A stretch of 64,000 nt of DNA from Vibrio europaeus (GTDB taxonomy: Bacteria; Pseudomonadota; Gammaproteobacteria; Enterobacterales; Vibrionaceae): contig NZ_LUAX01000007.1 of NCBI RefSeq assembly GCF_001695575.1, positions 124,001 to 188,000 on the forward strand, in the 5' to 3' direction. The position numbers were made by a program, and so were the translations under genes. This document shows, in pieces, positions 1 through 8,837 of this stretch (position 1 is the first letter of the stretch; each line of letters begins with the position of its first letter). The notes below the pieces were generated by a model. It ran no database searches. It saw only the letters and a program-made list of their open reading frames with translations, and had not been told where the DNA came from.

Positions 1-2
1 GC

Positions 3-815
3 TGGTTTGCGAAAACCTCCCTTCCACCTTCGCGTGAGCGTCAAGCGCGAGTCTACGATAAACTCGATAGCATTTATGACATGAGTGACGTTGTCACTGA
101 GATGTCACTCCAACCTGTGGATGTGGCAGAGCTAGAAACTGCGTACAAACTTGAACAAAGGCTTAAACGCAAACAAGGGCTTCGAGTCCCAAGAGAGAAA
201 AAGCCAAATATTCACGAATATCACTTAGAGTTAGACCTTTCTCAGCAACGAGTAGAGCTCGCAGTAAAATCGCATTTTGAACAGCTTGGTTATCAGGTGT
301 TCTATGCCGAGAACCTCTTGCTCAATGGCTTGTTTGGCTTAGCATTCTGGGATGTGGTATTCGCGCCGATAGAAGGTGCTTTTATTAACCGCTATCAACA
401 TCGCCCGTTGGATTTGTATCACGCTGATTTTGCCATCAAGCGTCAAACTTTGATTGACCAAGTATTCCACGCTCTAGAGCGTGATGGAGTAAACTCACTT
501 CTTAGCACTTACCACCAGAAACATGGATTGGCGAACCCATTCATCCATTGGGCTGGGTTTGAGCTAGAACTGCTAGAGGCTTGCATCAAACACATTCCAA
601 ACCATGTGGCGATATCCCTGTTTAAAGTGATGCTAAAAGATATCAAACTCTACCGTAGTGGCATGCCTGATCTCATTCTCTTCAAACAAGGTCAGTTTGA
701 ATGGGTTGAAGTCAAAGGTCCTGGAGATAAACTGCAAGATAATCAATGGCGTTGGTTTAAGCACTTTATTGAACTTGAGGTACCATTTGCCGCATGCTAT
801 GTGTCTCAAGAATAA
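3..815 (+). CDS. VRR-NUC domain nuclease, FAN1-like (C-terminal part)
   Basis: The frame is open from the left edge, so this is the 3' part of a longer gene; the first Met inside it (position 81) is probably internal. The C-terminus carries a virus-type replication-repair nuclease (VRR-NUC) signature of the PD-(D/E)XK superfamily: GMPDLILF, then EVKGPGDKLQDNQ, matching the order PD, ExK, GPxDxLxxxQ. The family includes eukaryotic FAN1 and bacterial structure-specific nucleases that act on flapped or branched DNA. The catalytic Asp, Glu and Lys are all present. The protein ends about 40 residues after this motif. The N-terminal part of the enzyme lies outside the window, so its full domain layout cannot be judged. 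Confidence 0.82.
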   Translation, partial: WFAKTSLPPSRERQARVYDKLDSIYDMSDVVTEMSLQPVDVAELETAYKLEQRLKRKQGLRVPREKKPNIHEYHLELDLSQQRVELAVKSHFEQLGYQVFYAENLLLNGLFGLAFWDVVFAPIEGAFINRYQHRPLDLYHADFAIKRQTLIDQVFHALERDGVNSLLSTYHQKHGLANPFIHWAGFELELLEACIKHIPNHVAISLFKVMLKDIKLYRSGMPDLILFKQGQFEWVEVKGPGDKLQDNQWRWFKHFIELEVPFAACYVSQE

Positions 816-881
816 TCAAAACTTATACAATCTCAGCTTCTTGTTAATGATTACTATGCAATAGGATTGCATCTAACCCTT

Positions 882-916
882 CTTTTATTGATAATAATTA
901 GCATTATCAATAAAAG
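882..916. promoter_or_regulatory. Fur box inside a 35-bp inverted repeat
   Basis: Bases 890-908 read GATAATAATTAGCATTATC, very close to the 19-bp Fur consensus. The symmetry is larger than a Fur box: CTTTTATTGATAAT at 882-895 is the exact reverse complement of 903-916, giving 14-bp perfect arms around a 7-base centre. It ends immediately before the ribosome binding site (AAGGAG) of the response regulator, so bound Fur-Fe would block the promoter, and the transcript could also fold there. Confidence 0.85.
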
Positions 917-925
917 GAGTTTGTT

Positions 926-1678
926 ATGTTTGATGGCAGCGTTAACTCGTCTTCGTTTGACAGTCACGAGATAACTCATACAACGAGTGCCAGCGCCCCC
1001 TCGATTCTGCTAGTGGAAGACGATGAACTTCTTAACAAGCAACTCACTGCCCTTCTGAAAAGTCGCTCTTATAGCGTGATTAATCTTATGTGTGGCGCTA
1101 AAGCACTGTCAGCATTGAGTCAGAGTCGGTTCGACCTTATCATTCTTGACGTTAACCTTCCTGAGGTTGATGGGTTTGGTCTGCTTAATTATATTCGAGC
1201 TCATTCCAATACCCCCGTTATCATGCTCACGGCTTTTGGTGCCGAGGAACATCGTATTCGTGGCCTGCAATTTGGTGCGGATGACTATATCAGCAAGCCG
1301 TGTAATTTCACTGAAGTGAGCTTACGCATTGATGCCATTTTGCGTCGCTCAGGTTACAACGCATCTCCTAGCTCTAACCGTTACCTTGAACATCATGAGC
1401 TCAAACTTGATCGTCACGAATATGAAGTCAGCGTGCAAGGTGCAAGCACAGTGACGCTGACACCAATACAATTCAAATTGCTGTGGACTCTCGTACAAAA
1501 TCACGGTGTGGTTCAAAGTAAGCCCTATCTATATCAAATGGTACTAGAACGAGAGTTCAGCCCTTATGATCGCAGCCTAGATATGCATTTAAGCCGAGTT
1601 CGTAAAACCTTAACAGCAATGGGTATGCCGCAAGATCGCATTCAAACTGTTCACGGAAAAGGCTACCTAGTAAGATGA
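926..1678 (+). CDS. OmpR-family response regulator (PeuR-like)
   Basis: A 250-residue response regulator. An unusual N-terminal extension of about 25 residues precedes the receiver domain, whose acidic patch is E31-D32-D33 and phospho-acceptor D75 (in LIILDVNLPEVDG). A C-terminal winged-helix DNA-binding domain ends in VHGKGYLVR, typical of OmpR/PhoB. AAGGAG seven bases before the ATG supports this start. The gene overlaps its kinase gene by 4 bp (ATGA). The Fur box in front and the TonB receptor behind indicate iron control; the order regulator, kinase, receptor resembles peuRSA of V. parahaemolyticus, which controls an enterobactin receptor. That assignment is by gene order from memory, not alignment. 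Confidence 0.9.
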   Translation: MFDGSVNSSSFDSHEITHTTSASAPSILLVEDDELLNKQLTALLKSRSYSVINLMCGAKALSALSQSRFDLIILDVNLPEVDGFGLLNYIRAHSNTPVIMLTAFGAEEHRIRGLQFGADDYISKPCNFTEVSLRIDAILRRSGYNASPSSNRYLEHHELKLDRHEYEVSVQGASTVTLTPIQFKLLWTLVQNHGVVQSKPYLYQMVLEREFSPYDRSLDMHLSRVRKTLTAMGMPQDRIQTVHGKGYLVR

Positions 1679-3009
1679 AAAAACTACTATTTTGGCGATT
1701 GTTTATTGTTCTCGCTCTTGGCGGTGTCATGTTCTTTTCATTGCTGCATAGCGCTGCCATTCTTTCGAATGAAAAGATGAGCTACATTGATAAATCTCAT
1801 CAGCAAGAGATCCTCGATTGGGGTGCACATGTCCAAGACTTGTTGTCGCAGGGGAAACACGACGAGCTAGACTCATGGCTCGACGAACTGGCCATTAAAG
1901 AAAATACATGGGCAACGGTGCTCCGCTCTCAAGTTGACGTGATAGCAGGTAACCCACTTAACCAACGTTTTTGGTCAGGCTATGGTATCGGACGAAATGT
2001 TGAATGGAAGATCCACCTCTATTTCCCTGAAAATCCAATCATGGAAGTTGGACTGGACCCATTTAACTATCATTTTCTGATCATCCTTCCAGATAGAATG
2101 AGACCGGGGACTTATATGTCACACGCATTTTGGTTCTTCCGTTTCATACTTCCATTCACAGCCTTGCTCGCACTGACTATCTATATTTATCGCTACATCA
2201 TGAGGCCCTTACGTCACTTCCACAAAGCGACATCTGAATTTAGCCAAGGCAACTACGATGCCCGTATCGCTGACCACTTTAAGCTAGGTAATGATGAGCT
2301 CAGCCAGATCGCAAAAACCTTCGATATGATGGCGGAGCGCACCTCTAATATTATTGAGCACAATCGTAATTTGATTGCGGAAATGTCCCATGAAATCCGC
2401 ACGCCGTTGGCACGTGTCGAAATGGCAACGGATTGTGTTGAGAATCAAATCGACACAAGTGAGATGGTGCAAAGGATCCGCTCGGAAACCAAAGCAATGC
2501 GGCAAATGGCTGAAGATACACTCACTTTAGCTTGGCTAGAAAACGAACGACCGGAGTTAACTAATGAAACCTTCGATGTGATCGAACTCATTGAGGCGAT
2601 TGTTGAAGATGCTCAGTTTGAATACCCAAACAAGCAGATCTGCTTACAATTGCCACAGCAAGTTGAGCTGCAGCATTCCAATCAACGTGCATTAGCTCAA
2701 GCCATCGAAAACATCATCCGCAATGGTCTGAGGTACACTCCTGAAGGAGAGAGCCTTAACATCATTGGCAGCGCGACAAGCGAGCAGTTCAAGCTGATTA
2801 TCTCCGATAGTGGACCGGGACTAGACCCTATGCTAACTAGCAAAATCTTCCGGCCGTTCTTTAAAGCAGACAACGATATGGGTTCACGTAAAGGTTTCGG
2901 AGTTGGTTTAGCTCTCGCTAAGCGACATATAGAAGCGGTCAAAGGTTCGATTGAAGCAAGGAACAAGCCTTCTCCGGGACTTGATATGGTGATTGTGCTA
3001 CCCAATTAA
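1675..3009 (+). CDS. Membrane sensor histidine kinase (PeuS-like)
   Basis: A 444-residue sensor kinase. One membrane segment lies at about residues 5-27 and a second at about 155-172, enclosing a periplasmic sensor region of about 125 residues. A HAMP linker follows (RPLRHFHKATSEFSQGNYD), then the H box EMSHEIRTPLARVE with the phospho-His, and an ATPase domain with N box NIIRNGLRYT, G1 DSGPGLD and G2 GFGVGLALAKRH. Its start codon overlaps the stop of the response regulator, so the two are translationally coupled. Context suggests it senses something linked to iron or siderophore availability; the ligand cannot be read from sequence. Confidence 0.92.
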   Translation: MKKLLFWRLFIVLALGGVMFFSLLHSAAILSNEKMSYIDKSHQQEILDWGAHVQDLLSQGKHDELDSWLDELAIKENTWATVLRSQVDVIAGNPLNQRFWSGYGIGRNVEWKIHLYFPENPIMEVGLDPFNYHFLIILPDRMRPGTYMSHAFWFFRFILPFTALLALTIYIYRYIMRPLRHFHKATSEFSQGNYDARIADHFKLGNDELSQIAKTFDMMAERTSNIIEHNRNLIAEMSHEIRTPLARVEMATDCVENQIDTSEMVQRIRSETKAMRQMAEDTLTLAWLENERPELTNETFDVIELIEAIVEDAQFEYPNKQICLQLPQQVELQHSNQRALAQAIENIIRNGLRYTPEGESLNIIGSATSEQFKLIISDSGPGLDPMLTSKIFRPFFKADNDMGSRKGFGVGLALAKRHIEAVKGSIEARNKPSPGLDMVIVLPN

Positions 3010-3020
3010 TCTCGTTTACT

Positions 3021-3045
3021 CGGGTAGAGCTAATTCCTCTACCCG
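3021..3045 (+). other. Strong hairpin after the kinase gene
   Basis: CGGGTAGAG (3021-3029) and CTCTACCCG (3037-3045) form a 9-bp perfect stem with a 7-base loop just after the kinase stop codon. No T-run follows, so it is not a convincing intrinsic terminator. It may stabilise the regulator-kinase mRNA or attenuate read-through into the receptor gene. Confidence 0.6.
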
Positions 3046-3072
3046 CATCATCAATTAGTCAGTCAAGATCAT

Positions 3073-3148
3073 TTGTAACAGTTGTAAAACTCATTTACTC
3101 ACTCAATCAATCACCGCAGAATCCTTCTCGATAATAATTCTCATTACC
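3073..3148 (+). promoter_or_regulatory. Promoter region of the TonB receptor: TTGTAA repeats and Fur-like box
   Basis: Bases 3130-3148 read GATAATAATTCTCATTACC, matching about 15 of 19 positions of the Fur consensus. Upstream, TTGTAA occurs twice in direct orientation (3073-3078 and 3082-3087), the kind of repeat an OmpR-family regulator could bind. The Fur match is seen directly; assigning the repeats to the neighbouring regulator is inference. Confidence 0.6.
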
Positions 3149-3166
3149 AGTGGAGGTTACGGTCAA

Positions 3167-5077
3167 ATGGACACCGTATTCAAGTTAAGCCCTATCGCAC
3201 TACTATTAGCTACAAACTTTGCTGTAGCGGATGACACAACAGAGACCATAGAAGTCTTAGGTCAGAAAACCCTTGGCGTTGATACAACAATCACAGCTGA
3301 TGATTTAGCAAAGCAGCAAGCCCAAGACCTCAACGATATTTTTCGTAAAGACGCAGAAGTTAACGTCGGCGGCTCTTCCGGTATCTCACAAAAGATCTAT
3401 GTTCGTGGTCTAGAAGACACCATGCTCAATATCTCTATTGATGGTGCCGAACAGTCAGGGAATCTTTTCCACCACCAAGGTCGCCTCTCTATCGAACCAG
3501 AATTACTCAAGCAAGTTGATGTGAGTGCGGGTGCGGGGCGTGCGACAAATGGCCCAGGCGCGCTAGGTGGCGCGATTCAGTTTAAAACCAAAGATGCGCA
3601 TGACCTACTCTCTTCAGGCGACACATTTGGCGCTCAAGTGAAAGGGGGCTACTACACAAACAACAAAGGTTATAAAGGGTCAGCAAGCCTATATGGTGAG
3701 GTTTCTGAAGACCTCGGACTTCTCGCTTCATTTGGCTACCAAGATACCGATAATATCGTTGATGGTCACGGTGATGAGCAGCCTTATACCAAGTCAGAGC
3801 AAAAAGTCGCTTTACTGAAGTTATCTGGCAACATTAACAGTCACCACTATATCTCCCTCGCCTATGACTATCGTGATGATGACAGCACGCGCCTAAACCG
3901 CCCCCACTTCCAGCCAAGTTTTAAAAACGAACCTCTTAAACAGGAAGCGGATAGACAGACCATCACCGCCAACCATGTCTATACAGAGGGTGATCTCATC
4001 AAGATCGACACAACGGTGTACACCACGGAAAACCGTATTGCTCACATAGATCACCCAAGATGGGGAACCAGTGAGGGGACAATTAACACCTTCGGTGGCA
4101 AAGTTTTCAACACCGCAACATGGGCAAACAACTCCCTAATTGTGGGTGCTGACTACAAGAAAGATAAGAACAAGTTAAAAGGTTCAACCAATACCTACAC
4201 TGAAAAAGGCACTGTGTATGGTTTGTTCCTTCAAGATGATTGGAATGTAACCGACTCTCTGTTGCTATCTGCCGGTGCAAGATACGACTGGTATGAACTC
4301 GATGACAACCTAGATCAGAACTTTGAATCGAGTGATTTCAGCCCGAATGTTTCTGCGAACTACCGTTTCAACAATGGCATAAGCGTCTTTGCTGGCTACG
4401 CAGAAGCCTTCCGAGGACAGCAAGTTAAAGAAAACTTCGTATTGGGCTCTAACGAAAACTCTCCGGCACGCGGCCCAGAGCGAGCGAAAAACATTGAATA
4501 TGGTGTCAAGTTTGCCAACGATATGTTCCGAGCGGGTGTGACTGTCTTCGACACAACTATCGATGACGTTGTCGCGTTCGATTACAGCGTGCGTAAGTAT
4601 GTGAATGCAGGCAAACTCGAAACCTCGGGGGTAACCGCAAACGTCGGGCTAACACTAGAGAGCTTTTTTGCCACGTTAAGCTACAACCAATCAAAGCCAG
4701 AGCTTAATGGAAAACCTTTAAGCGACGACAATATGACCTTGGGGACCTCTGTTGGCGATACTTGGTTACTAGATCTTAACTATCTGTGGAATGAAAACCT
4801 TGAGTTTGGCTGGCATGTCACCTTGGTAGAAAAGCTCACCGATGTCGCCGATCCTAAGGTAAACCCAGAAAAGCCGGGTTACGATGTCCACGACCTATAC
4901 GCTCAATGGCGTCCACTCAGCGACGAGGAACTCATTCTCACCGTATCGGTTAAAAACGTGTTTGATAAATACTACCTCGATCATGGTTCTTACCACGAAT
5001 ACATCGGAAGCCCTGTGGCAAAAGGTTACGCCAATGCAGGTCGTGACTTCCGATTTAATGTTAGCTACGCATTTTAG
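3167..5077 (+). CDS. TonB-dependent outer-membrane siderophore receptor (PeuA-like)
   Basis: A 636-residue outer-membrane receptor. It has a signal peptide cleaved after about residue 21 (NFAVA), a TonB-box-like stretch ETIEVLG just behind it, a plug domain (KIYVRGLEDTMLNISIDG and GPGALGGAIQFKT, about residues 40-145) and a 22-strand-type barrel ending in the aromatic C-terminus VSYAF. This class imports ferric siderophores or haem with energy from TonB-ExbBD. The preceding iron-controlled two-component system and the following catechol-type binding protein favour a ferric catecholate such as enterobactin. The substrate is inferred from context. The binding-protein gene begins 9 bp after the stop. 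Confidence 0.9.
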   Translation: MDTVFKLSPIALLLATNFAVADDTTETIEVLGQKTLGVDTTITADDLAKQQAQDLNDIFRKDAEVNVGGSSGISQKIYVRGLEDTMLNISIDGAEQSGNLFHHQGRLSIEPELLKQVDVSAGAGRATNGPGALGGAIQFKTKDAHDLLSSGDTFGAQVKGGYYTNNKGYKGSASLYGEVSEDLGLLASFGYQDTDNIVDGHGDEQPYTKSEQKVALLKLSGNINSHHYISLAYDYRDDDSTRLNRPHFQPSFKNEPLKQEADRQTITANHVYTEGDLIKIDTTVYTTENRIAHIDHPRWGTSEGTINTFGGKVFNTATWANNSLIVGADYKKDKNKLKGSTNTYTEKGTVYGLFLQDDWNVTDSLLLSAGARYDWYELDDNLDQNFESSDFSPNVSANYRFNNGISVFAGYAEAFRGQQVKENFVLGSNENSPARGPERAKNIEYGVKFANDMFRAGVTVFDTTIDDVVAFDYSVRKYVNAGKLETSGVTANVGLTLESFFATLSYNQSKPELNGKPLSDDNMTLGTSVGDTWLLDLNYLWNENLEFGWHVTLVEKLTDVADPKVNPEKPGYDVHDLYAQWRPLSDEELILTVSVKNVFDKYYLDHGSYHEYIGSPVAKGYANAGRDFRFNVSYAF

Positions 5078-5086
5078 GAGCTTGGA

Positions 5087-5989
5087 ATGGATTCGATAAA
5101 GCAATTACTCGCGATCGTCGGCATCGCTATCTTTAGCCCTTTAGTGGGTGCTGAAACTATCACTGTTGAACACCCTATGGGTCAAACCACGCTTGAGTCT
5201 AACCCTAAAAGGGTTATCGTTTTAGGCATGGATACCTTAGATGTACTTGATAGTTTAAACATAGAGCCCGTTGGCGTGGTAAAAGCGCCAATGCCAAAGT
5301 ACCTACATAAGTACCAAAGCAGTAAATACCCTGCTGTCGGTTCTTTGTTTGAACCGGACTTTGAGACGATTTATACCCTAAAACCAGACTTAATCATTGC
5401 CAGTAACCGCAGCTCAGAGTCTTACTCAGAATTGACGAAAATTGCTCCAACCGTGGTGTTTATGGCTGACCCTGCAAACTACTGGGCAACCACTCAAGAC
5501 GCTTGGCGCATGCTAGGTAAGATTTTTGACAAGAGTGACCAAGTAGAAAAAGTTATCGCGGAAAAACAACAGCAGATTGATGCGATTAAAGCGAAGACAA
5601 CCCCGGCACATCAAATCATGTTAGTCATGACCAATGGCGGTAAGTTGACCGTGTTCGGCGCGCAATCTCGCTACAGTGCTTTGTATAAGCTTTTTGGTTT
5701 TTCAGAAGTTACCGTTAATGAGGAAAATAAAACTCACGGTGATTTGATTAGCTACGAGTTTATTGCAAACGCCAATCCACCCTACTTGCTAATCCTCGAT
5801 AGAGATCAAGCCATTGGACGTGATTCTGGTGAAGCCTATAAAAAGCTCAATAACCCTTTGGTAGCACAAACGGGAGCCGCTAAGAATGGCCACATCCACT
5901 ATCTTAACCCACATGCTTGGTACATCTCAGCCAGCGGTATTCAGGCAACACAATTTATGATTGATGACGTCAATGCTGTGCTGAATTAA
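5087..5989 (+). CDS. Periplasmic siderophore-binding protein, CeuE/VctP/FatB type
   Basis: A 300-residue class III (helical-backbone) binding protein with an N-terminal signal peptide cleaved near residue 22 (LVGA). Its first lobe begins with the family motif NPKRVIVLGMDTLDVLDSL, and TLKPDLIIAS is also typical. In CeuE, a His and a Tyr bind ferric catecholates; here a His occurs in THGDLISYEF (about residue 220) and a Tyr in HAWYISASG near the C-terminus, at matching places. The ribosome binding site AGGAG overlaps the stop codon of the receptor, so the two are co-translated. No permease or ATPase gene follows, so it must work with an ABC transporter encoded elsewhere. Confidence 0.87.
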   Translation: MDSIKQLLAIVGIAIFSPLVGAETITVEHPMGQTTLESNPKRVIVLGMDTLDVLDSLNIEPVGVVKAPMPKYLHKYQSSKYPAVGSLFEPDFETIYTLKPDLIIASNRSSESYSELTKIAPTVVFMADPANYWATTQDAWRMLGKIFDKSDQVEKVIAEKQQQIDAIKAKTTPAHQIMLVMTNGGKLTVFGAQSRYSALYKLFGFSEVTVNEENKTHGDLISYEFIANANPPYLLILDRDQAIGRDSGEAYKKLNNPLVAQTGAAKNGHIHYLNPHAWYISASGIQATQFMIDDVNAVLN

Positions 5990-6000
5990 ACCATAACCAA

Positions 6001-6029
6001 AGAGCCAGCCAGTATCCACTGCTGGCTCT
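6001..6029. terminator. Stem-loop between convergent genes
   Basis: AGAGCCAGC (6001-6009) pairs with GCTGGCTCT (6021-6029), a 9-bp GC-rich stem between the stop codons of two convergent genes. T-runs are poor on both sides, slightly better on the minus strand, so efficiency is uncertain. Confidence 0.55.
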
Positions 6030-7922
6030 CTACTCAGCAAACTCAGAGAAAAACATCACTTGATTTCGCCCTTTTGACTTAGCTTTAAATAGCGCTCGAT
6101 CCGCTTCGTCAAACAAAGCGGTGTGAGGCAAGTTGATTCTCCCATCCCACAAAGCGCCACCGATACTCACAGTAACAAAGTCACACTCGGCATGAGCATG
6201 AGGTATCTCTAGCTTCTCGACCTCATTGCGCAATGCTTCAGCGACTTTTTTAGCCTCTTCAATCGTGGTGTTACGCAGAATAAAAGCAAACTCTTCCCCC
6301 CCTATTCGTGCGAATACATCTCTTTTCCGGCTCGTAATTCGGCTCAATGCCTGACAAATATTTTGTAAACAGTAGTCACCGAGTTGATGCCCATAGTGGT
6401 CGTTATACTGTTTGAAATAATCAATATCCAAAATCAGCAAAGCAAAGTCTTGGTCACTTTCATGGCTCTGGCTCATGGTGTTCTCCATCGCCTGCTCATA
6501 AACTCTGCGATTAGCAATCCCTGTTAGTGGATCTAGGCTCGCCATACGTAACAGTTCTTGCTCTTTCTTTCGAAAATGCTTGTTGGTGCTATCGAGCAAA
6601 TAGTTATAGGTCATAGAAAGATTGGAATAACTTGAGCCGTGGTCAACTTCAAGATGAGACTCTTCATCGTGATTTTTCACCACACGGTCAAACTGTTCCA
6701 TTAAATCAATCAGCTCATCCTTCATGCCATGTTCACCAAAATTAAGCCCTATGGTTTCGGTTTGAGCCGACACGCGGAGAGGATGGAAATGGTTAATGAG
6801 TTTGAGGAGTGGATAGCTCACCCCGACCACCCATAGTGCGGTTGACGCGATACCCGTCAGCTGTATTAATAGCTGGTCAATTCGACTAGCGGCATTGAGC
6901 TGATCTATTGGAGCAAACAGCGCAACTGCGAGAGTACCCCACACCCCGCCACCCAAGTGAACAGGGACGGCTGACACCACATCATCTAATCGCAGTTTTT
7001 CTAATACACTCACCAGTATCACGCTAATACATCCGCCAACTGCACCAATGGCAACAGCGCCTGATAAGTTAGCAATATTGGCACTCGCAGAGATAGACAC
7101 GAGACCAGCTAAAAGCCCATTTAATATGTAGCGCGTACCTCGCATGGAGTGGATATTCCACGACAACAATAAGGCACTAAAACCGCCGGTACAGGCTGAT
7201 ATCGCCGTATTGGAAAATATCTTGGCTAGGTTTTCATCAGGATGGATCACGCTACCGCCATTGAAGCCGAACCAACCAATGAAAAGTAGAAAGGTGCCAA
7301 GTGCAGAGAGGGGTAAGTTTTGACTGTACATTTCTCGCGCTTGCCCGCTATCAGTAAAACGCCCTAGACGAGCGCCGACGATAACAATTGCCACCAGAGC
7401 AATCCACCCGCCAACTGAATGAACGACTGTCGAGCCAGCAAAGTCAATGAAACCACGCTCAGCGAGCCAACCCATTCCTGTCGACTTAATGTGGGTGCCA
7501 TTCCAAATCCAATGACCCACGACTGGGAACAACAAAGTGGCAGTAATCAATGAGCTGATTAAGTAGCCTGAGAACCGCATCCGTTCGGCTACAGCGCCTG
7601 ATAAAATGGTGGCCGCCGTACCACAAAACATCATTTGAAATAGAAAGAATGCCAGAATCAGCGGCACGGTTTGTTCTGACAAGACAAACAAGTCCGTCCC
7701 TATCCATCCGTTCCAGCTTTCCCCATACATAAAGCCAAAACCGATTAACCAGTAAAAAAGGCCACTGACACAGAAATCGGCAACATTTTTAAGCGAGACA
7801 TTAATATTGTTTTTATTGCGAACCAACCCACTTTCAAAGCAAGTAAAGCCCGGCTGCATCAGAAGAACTAATGCAGTGCACAACAGAATCCAGGTAATGC
7901 TAATCGTGTCGCTTTCGATCAT
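6030..7922 (-). CDS. Ammonium transporter fused to a diguanylate cyclase (Amt-GGDEF)
   Basis: A 630-residue fusion. Residues 1 to about 385 are an Amt/Rh channel: an 11-helix pattern, FESGLVRNKNN, and the twin pore histidines in DFAGSTVVHSVGGW (H168) and SAVPVHLGGGVWG (H322). A linker that starts with the Amt tail motif ETIGLNFGEHG leads to a GGDEF domain (about 460-625) with the active-site signature GGEEF (541-545) and an intact inhibitory site RKRD exactly five residues upstream. It should conduct or sense ammonium and make cyclic di-GMP at the inner membrane. The ATG at 7922 is preferred over an in-frame TTG four codons earlier. Amt proteins fused to histidine kinases are known as ammonium sensors; this is the cyclase analogue. 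No glnK gene is adjacent. Confidence 0.93.
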   Translation of the reverse strand: MIESDTISITWILLCTALVLLMQPGFTCFESGLVRNKNNINVSLKNVADFCVSGLFYWLIGFGFMYGESWNGWIGTDLFVLSEQTVPLILAFFLFQMMFCGTAATILSGAVAERMRFSGYLISSLITATLLFPVVGHWIWNGTHIKSTGMGWLAERGFIDFAGSTVVHSVGGWIALVAIVIVGARLGRFTDSGQAREMYSQNLPLSALGTFLLFIGWFGFNGGSVIHPDENLAKIFSNTAISACTGGFSALLLSWNIHSMRGTRYILNGLLAGLVSISASANIANLSGAVAIGAVGGCISVILVSVLEKLRLDDVVSAVPVHLGGGVWGTLAVALFAPIDQLNAASRIDQLLIQLTGIASTALWVVGVSYPLLKLINHFHPLRVSAQTETIGLNFGEHGMKDELIDLMEQFDRVVKNHDEESHLEVDHGSSYSNLSMTYNYLLDSTNKHFRKKEQELLRMASLDPLTGIANRRVYEQAMENTMSQSHESDQDFALLILDIDYFKQYNDHYGHQLGDYCLQNICQALSRITSRKRDVFARIGGEEFAFILRNTTIEEAKKVAEALRNEVEKLEIPHAHAECDFVTVSIGGALWDGRINLPHTALFDEADRALFKAKSKGRNQVMFFSEFAE

Positions 7923-8063
7923 AATTATGCCCAAAAAGCTGGTCGGTTATACCTTTCGTATTACCCGAGCATAGTTAAGCGACCGAATATTCTCCACTTT
8001 TCTCTAAGGTATTGCCTTTTAAACTAATCGAAATGAATTAGAGGACTAACAAAGACTAGAACT

Positions 8064-8086
8064 AAAGGGCGATATAAACGCCCTTT
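8064..8086 (-). terminator. Intrinsic terminator of the orphan gene
   Basis: AAAGGGCG (8064-8071) pairs with CGCCCTTT (8079-8086) around a 7-base loop. On the minus strand the stem is followed by TTTAGTTCT, placed just downstream of the stop codon of the gene ending at 8118. Confidence 0.7.
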
Positions 8087-8117
8087 AATGTTTAATTGAA
8101 TTTGTATTCAATACGCT

Positions 8118-8576
8118 TTATGCATCTACCACGTAAACTTTCTCACCACTTTGCTTTAGATGAGCAATAACACCCTTACGCGTCAGATTATTTTCTTGCA
8201 GAAATGCGGCCAGCTCTTCGGTAATTCTTCCAATAGTTCGCACTTCAAAGCATTGTTGGCCTTTACGAATCATATAAGAATCCGCTTTCTTCTCACTCTG
8301 TTCAATTTTATCAAACAGATACTCTTTACTGATACCAGCATCTTTGAGTAACTGATAAGCCACTTCCAGCACGGCTTCGCTATTGGCCTCAATCAACTCA
8401 TCACAGGCTGTATTAAACTCATTTCTCACCTGTTCAATCGTCTCATTGTCAGAGTTTTCAAGCAACATTTTAAAGTGCTTACTTTTATATAAAACTATAT
8501 TTGGAATTTCAGGTACGCGACCATCTTCCTTGGCGATTACATCTACAGAGCTAGGGGAAAGAATATCAACACTCAC
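8118..8576 (-). CDS. Hypothetical protein, soluble, unrecognised family
   Basis: A 152-residue acidic, soluble protein that I do not recognise. It has no signal peptide or membrane segment. The middle (about residues 38-95) looks helical with heptad-like charge spacing. The C-terminal third (QCFEVRTIGRITEELAAFLQENNLTRKGVIAHLKQSGEKVYVVDA region, read in parts) alternates strand and helix and could be a small nucleic-acid or protein-binding fold. It stands alone: its own terminator follows, and the surrounding DNA is AT-rich, which may point to acquired origin. No function is proposed. Confidence 0.6.
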   Translation of the reverse strand: MSVDILSPSSVDVIAKEDGRVPEIPNIVLYKSKHFKMLLENSDNETIEQVRNEFNTACDELIEANSEAVLEVAYQLLKDAGISKEYLFDKIEQSEKKADSYMIRKGQQCFEVRTIGRITEELAAFLQENNLTRKGVIAHLKQSGEKVYVVDA

Positions 8577-8837
8577 AACTATTCAACTTACAAAACTAAA
8601 TTGTATTACATTAAACATTTTAAAATACTTTCAGTCAATACTATTGAAATTTGAATTCATTTATCTGTATAGCGGTGCGAGTCATTGTTGACTTAATCGA
8701 GCGCTCAATATGACAGCCCGTAATCAAAAGTCATTCATTTTCGTTGTCATTTTTATCAATTGGGCAAAAGTATTATTTGCCATTATTGAAGCCATCTGCT
8801 GCAATTAGTCCATTGAATAGTCAGTACAAGTATCCAG

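Noticed and set aside
3021..3045. Hairpin after the kinase gene as an intrinsic terminator
   Set aside because: The stem is strong but no T-run follows; reported only as a hairpin.
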